From Halostella pelagica (GTDB lineage Archaea; Halobacteriota; Halobacteria; Halobacteriales; Natronoarchaeaceae): a stretch of 64,000 nucleotides of DNA. The notes beneath the pieces are model-generated. The model ran no database searches. It was not told the DNA's origin and worked only from the letters and a program-made list of their open reading frames with translations. The position numbers and the translations under genes were made by a program. Within the stretch, counting starts at the first letter, position 1. Each line of letters starts with the position of its first letter. Positions 7,646 through 15,026 of the stretch are shown here, in pieces. Location of the stretch: NCBI GenBank assembly GCA_005954745.1, contig CP040678.1, positions 1,550,001-1,614,000 of the forward strand, read 5' to 3'.

Positions 7646-9796
7646 ATGAACACGGGGGCTTTCGTCTGCGCCTGCGGGGACGGGTGCGCCGTAGACCCGG
7701 AGGAAGCGCGGGACAGTGTCGAAGGCGTCGACGTAGTCGCGAGTTCGAGCCATCTCTGCGATGACGGCCTGCCAGCGATGTCGCAGGTGATAGACGAACA
7801 CGACCTGGACCAGTTGCTCGTCACCGCGGTCGACGACGGATGCAAGCGCCGGTTACGCGGCCTCGCTGACGAGCATGATCTCCACCCCGAAGCGGTCGAC
7901 TTCGTCGACCACCGCGAGAGCGCCGGATGGGTACACGGGAGAGACGCGGCGTCGGAGAAGACGGCGCGAATGCTGACCGCCCGTCACGCCGGCCTGCGAG
8001 AGGAACCGGTGTCCCGTTCGGTCTCTCGCGACGCCGGAAACGACGTGGTCGTCGTCGGCGACGCGAAAACCGCCAGCGCACTGGCGGGGGATACGGGGTC
8101 GACCGGTGACGCGGAGATAACGCTGATCGCAAACGGCGGCGAATACGCGGGAGTGGACGCAAACTTAGACGACGTGACTGTCGAACGAGGCCGGGTCACC
8201 CGCGTCGACGGCGAATACGGCGAGTTCGAGGTGACCGTCGAAGCCCGGGTCACCGAAGACTGCATCTCCTGTATGGACTGCGTCCGCGAAGGGCCGGACG
8301 GCATGGTCGCACGCGTTCCCGTCGACATCGTACCCGACGCCCCCGACGGAGAGTGGACGGAGTGCTGTCCGACGAACGCCATCGAGATGGACGGCGTCGA
8401 ACGCGCTATCGAAGCGGATCAGGTGATCTACCCCGCCGCGACGTCCGCCGACCGCGGCGGGCGTCTCGGGTTTTATACTGGTCCCGTCGACGCCGGGACC
8501 GTCGCGGCGGTCGAACGGCTACTCGGCGGCCTGGAAAAACCGCAGCATCTGGACATCGACATGGACGTCTGCGCGTCCGGGGCGTCGAGCAAGCGCGGAT
8601 GCAACGAGTGCGTAGAGGCCTGTCCGCACGGCGCGGTCGAACGGCCGCGCATCGACGAGGTCGAGTTCGACCCCGTCGCCTGCCAGGACTGCGGGGCCTG
8701 CACTAGTTCCTGTCCCACCGGCGCGGTCCGGTTGCGGGACCCCTCGAACGAACGGATCGCCCGCGAAGTCGAGGCGCTCGTCCGGCCCCGCGAATCCGGC
8801 GGTCTGTTCGGCGGCGACGACCCCATCGGTGAGCAGGTCGTCACGTTCGTCTGCTCGGAACGCGCCGACGACGCCGTTCGGGAGTACGGCCGCCTTTCCG
8901 CGGCGGGACGGGACCTCTCGTATCCGCCGGTGTTGCCGGTCCGGGTCGACTGTACGGACACGGTCGGCGAGGCCCACGCGCTCCACGCGCTCGCGAGCGG
9001 GGCCGACGGGGTTGCCGTCGTCGGATGCGGCGGATCCTGTCTCCACTCCGGCCCCGATCCGAAGGCGACACTGGTCGACAGCGTCAACGCAGCGTGTCGC
9101 GACCTCGGGCTGGGTGAACGCGTCGACTTCTTCGCGCCCGACCCCCGCGACCCAGACGGGTTCGTCGACGCCCTCTCCGCGTTCGTAAACGGGCTCGACG
9201 ACTCCCCGGTTCCCGCGGGCGAACACGTCGCGACCGGCGACGTAGACGACGGACGAGAGACGCCGCCGTTCGACAATCACGGGTGGGCGCTGGAGAGCGT
9301 CCGGGCGATAGTCGACCACACCGATCCTGACCGCGACGTGATCCGAGGGCTATCGGATTTCGGCTGGATGGAGGTCTCCGACGACTGCGCGCTGACGCCT
9401 ACATGTACGAACATGTGTCCGACGGACGCGATCCGCAGAGAGGGGAGTGACCTGCAGTTCGACCACGAACGCTGCGTGAACTGCGGGCTCTGCGAGGACG
9501 GCTGTCCGGAGGGAGCCATCACGATGCGCGACGGACTGGACCTGTCGTTGCTGCCCGAGAATCGAGAGGCCGTCACAGACGCGGACGCCGAATCGAACGA
9601 TCCGGCGTGGATGACGGTGTACGACGGTGAGATGCTGTCCTGTCGCCGCTGCGGTCGCGAGTTCACGAGCGTCGGCTCGGCCGAGAAGGTGAAGGCGGCG
9701 GTCGGCGAGCGGGTCGAGGGTATCGCGCCGGACTCGGAACACAGCGTGTTCGAGTACTGTAACGACTGCCGTGCCAGACTCCACTTCGACACATGA
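7646..9796 (+). CDS. HdrA/MvhD-like polyferredoxin electron-transfer protein
   Basis: 716 aa. The N-terminus (GAFVCACGDGC) resembles the first domain of heterodisulfide reductase subunit HdrA. It is followed by a Rossmann-like stretch (NDVVVVGDAKTASAL) that lacks the usual GxGxxG flavin motif. Next come ferredoxin Cys sets (CISCMDC; CNECVEACPHGAVE; CQDCGACTSSCPTGAV), then an MvhD-type domain (about residues 390-510, with TFVCSE, VDCTD and VGCGGSC), another ferredoxin (CTNMCPTDA, CVNCGLCEDGCP) and a final zinc-ribbon-like CRRCG/CNDC. It is likely cytoplasmic. Divergence from fdh and 4-bp overlap with the TorD-like gene tie it to formate or another Mo/W enzyme. Its electron partner is unknown. 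Confidence 0.85.
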   Translation: MNTGAFVCACGDGCAVDPEEARDSVEGVDVVASSSHLCDDGLPAMSQVIDEHDLDQLLVTAVDDGCKRRLRGLADEHDLHPEAVDFVDHRESAGWVHGRDAASEKTARMLTARHAGLREEPVSRSVSRDAGNDVVVVGDAKTASALAGDTGSTGDAEITLIANGGEYAGVDANLDDVTVERGRVTRVDGEYGEFEVTVEARVTEDCISCMDCVREGPDGMVARVPVDIVPDAPDGEWTECCPTNAIEMDGVERAIEADQVIYPAATSADRGGRLGFYTGPVDAGTVAAVERLLGGLEKPQHLDIDMDVCASGASSKRGCNECVEACPHGAVERPRIDEVEFDPVACQDCGACTSSCPTGAVRLRDPSNERIAREVEALVRPRESGGLFGGDDPIGEQVVTFVCSERADDAVREYGRLSAAGRDLSYPPVLPVRVDCTDTVGEAHALHALASGADGVAVVGCGGSCLHSGPDPKATLVDSVNAACRDLGLGERVDFFAPDPRDPDGFVDALSAFVNGLDDSPVPAGEHVATGDVDDGRETPPFDNHGWALESVRAIVDHTDPDRDVIRGLSDFGWMEVSDDCALTPTCTNMCPTDAIRREGSDLQFDHERCVNCGLCEDGCPEGAITMRDGLDLSLLPENREAVTDADAESNDPAWMTVYDGEMLSCRRCGREFTSVGSAEKVKAAVGERVEGIAPDSEHSVFEYCNDCRARLHFDT

Positions 9797-10419
9797 ACAC
9801 CGACTCCGTCTACGAGGCACGACTCGAACTGTTCGACTTCGCCGTCGACTCGCTTGGCGACGCGCCGAACGAGGCGTTCCTAACTGACCTGTTCTCTGGG
9901 GTGACGGTTCCCGACGACGAGGTCCACCCGTCGCTGGACGAGGGGTTCGCCGCGCTCGAACGGTTCGTCGAGGACAACGAGGACCGACCGATACGCGACG
10001 TGGAGGACGAGTTGACAACCGAGTACACGCGCCTGTTCGTCGGTCTCAGGCCCGTCATCACCCCCCACGAGACGTACTACCGCGACGACACGGAGTACAT
10101 CGGGGAGGGACTCGCCGAAGTCGAGGAGAGCTATCACGCCGTCGGGTGGGAACCGCCGGAGGACTACCCCGAGGAGAACGATTTCGTCGCGGTCGAACTC
10201 GCCTTTCTCAGACACCTGATCCGACGCCAGCGCCGCGGTGAGGCCGAGGCGTTCGGCTACGAACGGGTTTTCCTCGACGAACATCTACTGGAGTGGATAG
10301 ACGAGTTCGCCGCTGACGTGCGCGAGGCGACGGAGTCGGACCTCTACCTCGCCGCGGCGGACATCACCGAGGGCGTCGTCGCCTTCGAGGACGAACTCAC
10401 CGCACAGATGGCACCGTAG
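9793..10419 (+). CDS. TorD/DmsD-family molybdoenzyme chaperone
   Basis: 208 aa, all-helical. Chaperones of this family bind the Tat signal and apo-form of Mo enzymes until the cofactor is inserted. The family core is seen as EYTRLFVGLRPVITPHETYY (about residues 76-95), followed by ELAFLRHLIRR. Its ATG overlaps the upstream stop (ATGA). FdhA, the only Tat-dependent Mo/W enzyme nearby, is the obvious client. Confidence 0.88.
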   Translation: MNTDSVYEARLELFDFAVDSLGDAPNEAFLTDLFSGVTVPDDEVHPSLDEGFAALERFVEDNEDRPIRDVEDELTTEYTRLFVGLRPVITPHETYYRDDTEYIGEGLAEVEESYHAVGWEPPEDYPEENDFVAVELAFLRHLIRRQRRGEAEAFGYERVFLDEHLLEWIDEFAADVREATESDLYLAAADITEGVVAFEDELTAQMAP

Positions 10420-10754
10420 CGACAGCGGCGCAGTCCGCGAGTCACCGCTTTCGACCCGCGGCGGTGCGGAGGATACGCCCCAGACTGCCGGCCGCGAGAC
10501 GAAACGGGAGTCGCTCATACGGACTGTTGTAACTGTGAACCGGTATGCGTCGTTCCCGTGTCGGTGCCCTCCGGAAATGACTTACAACAGTTCGTACCAA
10601 ACGGCTCCGGAACTGGAGTGGGTTTCCTGACTGGACAGCCGTTTCGAAGCGCGGACCGGCGGTCAGACAACAGTTATCGACGCCGGTATCGGAAGAGAGC
10701 ACAAATCCCGTTCTTCCACGGCCCTTATTCTACTCGATACCGAACCCCGTGGAT
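10420..10754. other. 335-bp gap between the TorD-like gene and the HTH regulator
   Basis: No convincing gene. The gap holds the inverted-repeat element copy 4 (10514-10600) and, further right, TATA-like TTATTCTACTC about 25 nt before the regulator start. A 77- to 86-codon frame on the minus strand is Arg/Ser-rich and looks spurious. Confidence 0.6.
10514..10600. repeat. Inverted-repeat element, copy 4 (87 bp)
   Basis: Left arm CTCATACGGACTGTTGTAAC (10514-10533) is mirrored by CTTACAACAGTTCGTACC (10581-10598). Over 15 positions the arms differ once. The arms align without gaps to those of copies 1-3, but with GACTGTTG in place of GTCGGCTG on both sides, so the change is matched in the two arms. 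Confidence 0.7.
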
Positions 10755-11426
10755 ATGAGTGTCATCGCGGAGTTCACCGTTCCTTCAGACGACTTTGCGC
10801 TCCATCACACCCTGACGGCGGCACCGGAGATGATAGTCGAGATAGAGCGCGTCGTCGCGACGATGCAGGACAAAGTCATGCCGTACTTCTGGGTCAGCGG
10901 CCTCGAACAATCGGAGTTCGAAGACGCGTTCCGGGAGGACGAGTCGGTGAAGAACGTCGCCAAAATAGACGAGATCGACGACGGGAGGCTCTACCGCGCG
11001 GAGTGGACGGAAAACGTCGAGACGATCGTCTATGCGTACGTCGAGATCGGTGCGACGATCCTGCAGGCCGTCGCGAGAGACGAAACCTGGGAACTGCGGA
11101 TACGTTTCGACGACCGCAGTCGGCTCTCGGATTTCCAGGAGTACTGCGACGAGAACGACATCACCTTCGAACTCAACGAACTCAAGGAACAGGAACAGCC
11201 GATGGCGAGCGTCCAGTACGACCTGACGACGAAACAGCGCGAGACGCTGGTGACTGCGCTCGAAGAGGGGTACTACGAGGTGCCTCAACAGGTAACGATG
11301 AGCGAACTCGCGAACCGGATGGATCTCTCGCAGCAGGCGTTGTCGAAGCGGTTTCACACCGGCCACCGGAACCTGATTTCGAGTACGTTAACTATCAACT
11401 ACCCGTCGAGAGACGATCCACAGTAG
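10755..11426 (+). CDS. Bat-like HTH-10 transcription regulator
   Basis: 223 aa. The N-terminal sensor-like domain (residues 1-155) carries no recognisable cofactor motif. The C-terminal HTH-10 domain (LTTKQRETLVTALEEGYYEV then VTMSELANRMDLSQQALSKR) is typical of bacterio-opsin-activator family regulators. These haloarchaeal proteins act as one-component regulators. The ATG at 10755 fits a TATA-like TTATTCTACTC about 25 nt upstream (leaderless); an in-frame ATG two codons earlier is possible. The target is unknown, with the fdh-linked genes and the small membrane operon nearby as candidates. Confidence 0.88.
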   Translation: MSVIAEFTVPSDDFALHHTLTAAPEMIVEIERVVATMQDKVMPYFWVSGLEQSEFEDAFREDESVKNVAKIDEIDDGRLYRAEWTENVETIVYAYVEIGATILQAVARDETWELRIRFDDRSRLSDFQEYCDENDITFELNELKEQEQPMASVQYDLTTKQRETLVTALEEGYYEVPQQVTMSELANRMDLSQQALSKRFHTGHRNLISSTLTINYPSRDDPQ

Positions 11427-11502
11427 AGAGCGCTTTCGGACCGGTGAATGGGGTGAATATACAACCCTGGTTCTCTTGGGTTACGAGGAATTACCCAGTG
11501 AT

Positions 11503-11838
11503 ATGACGAACGTTTATCAATCACACGGAGACGTAGACGCGGTCTTCGAGTGCCTCTCTCACACCCGCCGCCGGTACGCGATCCGTTGTTTGCGGGAGTA
11601 CGAGGGACCGATGGCACTGGCCGACCTCGCTGACGAGATCGCCGTCCGGGAGAACGGGTCGCCGATCACCGAGATCCCCGCGGAGGACGTAAAGCGGATC
11701 TACCTCTCGCTCTACCACAATCATCTTCCGAAACTGGACAGTGCGGGAATAGCACGGTACGACCAAGAGGGCGATATGGTGCGACTCGCCGACGACGAGC
11801 GCCTGGAGCGGTTCACGGACCTCATCGAAGGTGGGTAG
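11503..11838 (+). CDS. DUF7344-type winged-HTH protein
   Basis: 111 aa. A single HTH domain of the haloarchaeal DUF7344 type: VFECLSHTRRRYAIRCL, MALADLADEI, then IYLSLYHNHLPKLDSAGI, ending MVRLADDERL. The ATG at 11503 is preferred to an upstream TTG. A paralogue sits at 46755 and a related C-terminal domain at 39242. It is probably a DNA-binding regulator; ligand and targets are unknown. Confidence 0.85.
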   Translation: MTNVYQSHGDVDAVFECLSHTRRRYAIRCLREYEGPMALADLADEIAVRENGSPITEIPAEDVKRIYLSLYHNHLPKLDSAGIARYDQEGDMVRLADDERLERFTDLIEGG

Positions 11839-11880
11839 CGCCGTCGAACGACTGGGTTCTGGCGGATAAGAGGTGGATAT

Positions 11881-12120
11881 CTATCCTGTCTCGTATCTCG
11901 CCGTCGCCACGGTGCCGAACAGAAATACGAACGACGAACCGAGCAGCCACATCGCGACGGGCGTCGCCGCCGAGATGGTCCGTTCCATGCGGAAGTACCA
12001 GGTCCACGTCGCGTGCATCTCCGCGACGAACGCGACGAGACCGACGAGGGCGACTACCAGCAACAGCGCCGTTGCCGAGAGAACGGTTCCCACCCGGCAG
12101 ACTCGCGTCAGGCTACGCAT
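11881..12120 (-). CDS. Small membrane protein, paralogue of its neighbour
   Basis: 79 aa. Two hydrophobic segments (about 12-34 and 52-73) flank AEMHATWTWYFRMERTISAA. The next gene upstream has the matching stretch AELKGTWHWAIHLQSTVSYV in the same position, so the pair arose by duplication. It overlaps that gene by 8 bp. Last of a three-gene operon of tiny membrane proteins. No family recognised. Confidence 0.75.
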   Translation of the reverse strand: MRSLTRVCRVGTVLSATALLLVVALVGLVAFVAEMHATWTWYFRMERTISAATPVAMWLLGSSFVFLFGTVATARYETG

Positions 12121-12394
12121 CGTCGACCCACCACCGCGAGACGAGCAAGAGGCCGAAAAGCGGGACGAGGGCGGTCAACAGGTACGAGATGAACAGTCCG
12201 ACGTAACTGACAGTCGACTGGAGGTGGATCGCCCAGTGCCAGGTCCCTTTCAGTTCCGCGATGATGGCGATGGTGCCGACGGTCAACAGCGATAGGGCAA
12301 GAAGCGTCGCGAGCACGTACACGGCGTATCCGAGGACCCTGACGACCCGCGTGCCGTCGAGACGCTCGCCGCGAGCAACGGTGCGCTCGGACAT
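12113..12394 (-). CDS. Small membrane protein
   Basis: 93 aa. Two long hydrophobic segments (about 20-47 and 61-85) surround AELKGTWHWAIHLQSTVSYV, which is shared with the downstream paralogue. It starts directly after the stop of a 45-aa gene (TAG then ATG). The conserved Trp/His loop between the helices might hold a heme or metal, but this is only a guess. Confidence 0.75.
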   Translation of the reverse strand: MSERTVARGERLDGTRVVRVLGYAVYVLATLLALSLLTVGTIAIIAELKGTWHWAIHLQSTVSYVGLFISYLLTALVPLFGLLLVSRWWVDDA

Positions 12395-12532
12395 CTACGC
12401 CCCCCAGTGGTACCTGTAGGCATCGTACGCGATGATGCCCAGGACGACTGATCCCACGAGCAGTACCGTCACGGCGTCGTCGGCCGGCAGCGGGAGTTCG
12501 GCCGATGAAAGTCCACTGCTAGCGTGTAACAT
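12395..12532 (-). CDS. 45-aa single-helix membrane protein (very short gene)
   Basis: The frame reads MLHASSGLSSAELPLP then DDAVTVLLVGSVVLGIIAYD and ends AYRYHWGA. It is one membrane helix (about residues 20-36) with a polar N-terminus. Its stop abuts the start of the 93-aa gene. A TATA-like GTTTATGC lies 28 nt upstream of the ATG, flanked by inverted-repeat arms, as expected for a leaderless, regulated first gene. It is easily missed because of its size. Function unknown. Confidence 0.7.
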   Translation of the reverse strand: MLHASSGLSSAELPLPADDAVTVLLVGSVVLGIIAYDAYRYHWGA

Positions 12533-12534
12533 GC

Positions 12535-12572
12535 GTAGTTGCAAGCAGTGAATTCGCATAAACGCTTGCTAC
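12535..12572. promoter_or_regulatory. Inverted repeat flanking the TATA box of the small membrane operon
   Basis: Arms GTAGTTGCAAGC (12535-12546) and GCTTGCTAC (12564-12572) lie around the sequence GCATAAAC. On the minus strand this is GTTTATGC, a TATA-like box 28 nt from the ATG at 12532. Such a layout would let a dimeric regulator block TBP/TFB binding. The same TTGC-based motif recurs at 12622. Confidence 0.6.
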
Positions 12573-12621
12573 TCTCGGAAAACGTGATACACGACGGGCT
12601 TATACGCCGAGATCCAGTACT

Positions 12622-12645
12622 CTTGCCAAGCGATAGCATGGCAAG
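12622..12645. promoter_or_regulatory. Palindrome CTTGCCA/TGGCAAG over the start codon of the DyP-like gene
   Basis: CTTGCCA (12622-12628) and TGGCAAG (12639-12645) are perfect complements with a 10-nt spacer; the ATG at 12638 lies inside. It could be a second operator for the regulator of the divergent operon, or an RNA hairpin hiding the start. Confidence 0.5.
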
Positions 12646-13870
12646 TCGACGCACACTCCTCGAACGGATCGCGGGTATCGCCGGAGCCGTCGGCCTGGCG
12701 GGGTGTTCGCAGTTCCTACGGCCGGCGCGGTCGGAGACCGACCTCGGATTAGACCCGAACCCGCACGCCGACGGGCTGCCGAACCGTCAGCACGCGCAGT
12801 CGTCGTTCGTCCGGCGAGACCGGCACGGCAATCCGCTGTTGCCCCGGCATCACCGGGTCCTGTTGCTCGACCTGAGCGCGTCGCCGTCGAAAGAAACGGG
12901 CCGCACGATAGAGCGCGCGATGCGAACTCTCGAAGGCGCGTACGAGTGGGGACCCGACGGGCTCTTTCACCTGCTCGCCTGGGGGCCGAACTACTTCGAG
13001 CGAGTGGGTGCACTGGACGCGACACCGGTTCGCCGGCCCGAGGTACTCTCGCGTACGGACGACCCGGACCTCCTCGACTTCGACGCCGCGCTCGCCCTGT
13101 CGAGCGACGTTCCGTCGCACCTCGACGACGCGGAGAACGCTCTGTTCGGTCCGAAGGACTCTCTCGGCGACGTTTCGGTCGACGACCGCCTCGGCGACGT
13201 GTTCTCGACCAGCGGTCGACGCACCGGGTTCATCGGCGAGGGGTTGCCGGTCGAGCACACGGACGCCGAAGGGCTCCCTGAGGACCCGCCGCTGTCCGAC
13301 TCCGACCGGATGTTCATGGGCTTTCGCTCGGGAATGCGCGGCACGCAGGCCAGCGAGGACCGCGTCACCATCGACTCCGGGTCGTTCGAGGGGGGGACGA
13401 CGATGCATCTGAGCCACCTGAGCCAGTCGCTCACTCGCTGGTTCGAGGGGTTCGACCGGAACGAGCGCGTCGCGCGGATGTTCTCCCCGGAGTTCTCCGA
13501 CGATGACGTAGACGAGTTCACCGACACCGTCCCGTTCAGCGACGCCGTCTCAGACCACGCGAGCGAACACGACGTCGTCGGCCACCACGAGAAAGTGGCC
13601 CGGGTCCGCGAGGACGGCGAACCGATCGTCCTTCGGCGGGACTTCAACACCGTCGACGGCAACCGGGCGGGCGTCCACTTCCTCTCATTCCAGGCGTCGC
13701 TCGACGACTTCGAGAAGACGCGAAAGGCGATGAACGGCTGGTACGTCCGCGACGACAGCACCGAAGTGCGTGACCGGCAGAACAACGGCATCCTGGAGTT
13801 CATCACCGTCGAGTCGCGGGCGAACTTCTACGTCCCGACCCGCGAGTACCGAGCGCTGCCGATGTTCTAA
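12638..13870 (+). CDS. Tat lipoprotein related to DyP-type peroxidases
   Basis: 410 aa. Tat/lipobox signal MASRRTLLERIAG...VGLAGCSQ (Cys24) predicts a lipid-anchored extracellular protein. The C-terminal half follows the DyP peroxidase order: FMGFRSGMRG, then EGGTTMHLSHLSQSLTRW with RVARMFSP, then HHEKVARV, VLRRDFNTVDG and GVHFLSFQASLDDFEK, ending GILEFITVESRANFYVP. The signature GxxDG is GFRSG here, so the catalytic Asp is Ser. A His (ASEHDVVGHH) for heme is retained. It may bind heme without normal peroxidase chemistry. Divergent from the tiny membrane genes. Confidence 0.75.
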   Translation: MASRRTLLERIAGIAGAVGLAGCSQFLRPARSETDLGLDPNPHADGLPNRQHAQSSFVRRDRHGNPLLPRHHRVLLLDLSASPSKETGRTIERAMRTLEGAYEWGPDGLFHLLAWGPNYFERVGALDATPVRRPEVLSRTDDPDLLDFDAALALSSDVPSHLDDAENALFGPKDSLGDVSVDDRLGDVFSTSGRRTGFIGEGLPVEHTDAEGLPEDPPLSDSDRMFMGFRSGMRGTQASEDRVTIDSGSFEGGTTMHLSHLSQSLTRWFEGFDRNERVARMFSPEFSDDDVDEFTDTVPFSDAVSDHASEHDVVGHHEKVARVREDGEPIVLRRDFNTVDGNRAGVHFLSFQASLDDFEKTRKAMNGWYVRDDSTEVRDRQNNGILEFITVESRANFYVPTREYRALPMF

Positions 13871-13971
13871 CTCCGGCGGGCGGCCCTTCGCGACGATATT
13901 CGACATCGCAGTGCGTCGAGGTTCTCCATCCGCCTCGGGCCGACAGCGTAACTCCGGCTGAGCGGGCGACG

Positions 13972-14319
13972 CTACGTCGGCGGCGCACCCGGCGGCCGCT
14001 TCTGGTCGTCGTCGAGGAAGACGCGGGCGAACAGGTCCACGTGGAGTTTCAGGACGCGCTCCGGCGGGAGGCCGCTCTCTTCGGCCTGGGCGTCGAGAAA
14101 TTCGGCGAGTTCCTCGCTCGGGTCGTGTCTGATCTCTGTCCCCTCGACCCCGAAGGCGATGTCGTCCGGGTCCTCGACGTCGCGGACCAGATGTTCGATC
14201 TCCAGCAACGCCTGTTCAGCCTTGGTTTCGATAGCCTGCTCGTGGTCCATCATCCGCTGGTCGCTCCAGTCGTCGACGGCCTCCAGAAAGCGGTCGCCGG
14301 GTTCGAACGCCAGCGTCAA
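13972..14319 (-). CDS. Conserved-looking acidic soluble protein
   Basis: 115 aa, helical and acidic, with a charged heptad-like stretch (EQAIETKAEQALLEIEHLV, about residues 28-46) and a C-terminal amphipathic segment (LPPERVLKLHVDLFARVFLD). No family recognised. Its ATG overlaps the stop of the 47-aa zinc-ribbon gene, so the two and the 175-aa gene form one operon. Confidence 0.7.
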   Translation of the reverse strand: MTLAFEPGDRFLEAVDDWSDQRMMDHEQAIETKAEQALLEIEHLVRDVEDPDDIAFGVEGTEIRHDPSEELAEFLDAQAEESGLPPERVLKLHVDLFARVFLDDDQKRPPGAPPT

Positions 14320-14459
14320 AACGACACCACCGCGTCCTCGTCGACGAAGGACTCCTCCCAGCGGGTCACCTTGTCGCAGACCGGGCAGGGTCGCACCTGC
14401 TCGCTCTCACCCAGCAACGACGCCATCGTCCCGCACTCGGCGCACTCGTAGTACGTCAC
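14316..14459 (-). CDS. Small zinc-ribbon protein (47 aa)
   Basis: Reads TYYECAECGTMASLLGESE then CPVCDKVTRWEESFVDED. Two CxxC knuckles make a rubredoxin-like zinc ribbon. The start chosen is GTG at 14459, which overlaps the upstream TGA (GTGA); longer starts run into the neighbour. It repeats the C-terminal domain of the upstream gene (TYYKCTQCGTVS...CEVCDAETEW), so it is a stand-alone duplicate of that domain. Confidence 0.7.
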   Translation of the reverse strand: MTYYECAECGTMASLLGESEQVRPCPVCDKVTRWEESFVDEDAVVSF

Positions 14460-14983
14460 GTCCTCGACCCCCCTTCGTCGACGGGACCGCTTCCCTCCGC
14501 AGGCACCCACTCAGTCTCCGCGTCGCAGACTTCGCAGTATCGCGCGTGCGGTTCAGCGACGGCTTCGTCGGACGCGGACACCGTTCCGCACTGGGTACAC
14601 TTGTAGTACGTCTTCGGTTCGACGTGGTCAGTTCGGGCTGAGGCCATCCGCTCGGACCGGTCGGTGTGACGGTGCACCCTCCTCCTCTGTCCGGCCCCGC
14701 CGCGCGCCGTCTCCGGCGGAAACGACTCGGGGAGCGGACCAGGCTCGCCCAGTTCCGAGTACAGGACGACGAGGAATCCGAGCAGCGCCACTATCACCGC
14801 CAGGCCGGCCCACCCGCTGGCCGGTGTGTGTCCGACGTACCCCTCGAACGGCCCCGTCTGACCCATCGAGACGAACACGTTCATCGCGGAGAGGAGCAGC
14901 CACGCACCGAGCAGCAACACGGCCGCCAGAAGCACCGGGTGCTGTCTGAGAGCGTATCGCTTCACCATGCGGTAGCGATCCAC
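14456..14983 (-). CDS. Two-helix membrane protein with C-terminal zinc ribbon
   Basis: 175 aa. Membrane helices at about 17-40 (PVLLAAVLLLGAWLLLSAM) and 58-77 (GWAGLAVIVALLGFLVVLYS), then an Arg-rich linker and a cytoplasmic CxxC-x19-CxxC zinc ribbon (YYKCTQCGTVS, ARYCEVCDAETEW). First gene of a three-gene operon with a free zinc ribbon and a helical protein. Function not known. Confidence 0.75.
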   Translation of the reverse strand: MDRYRMVKRYALRQHPVLLAAVLLLGAWLLLSAMNVFVSMGQTGPFEGYVGHTPASGWAGLAVIVALLGFLVVLYSELGEPGPLPESFPPETARGGAGQRRRVHRHTDRSERMASARTDHVEPKTYYKCTQCGTVSASDEAVAEPHARYCEVCDAETEWVPAEGSGPVDEGGSRT

Positions 14984-15026
14984 GCCGACTGTGAAAACGA
15001 TTCACCAACCTCTCCGAACGGCGACG

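Noticed and set aside
10442-10702. Minus-strand frame of 86 codons between the TorD-like and HTH-10 genes
   Set aside because: Arg/Ser-rich, crosses the repeat copy 4 and the regulator promoter, with no motif; typical out-of-frame reading of GC-rich DNA.
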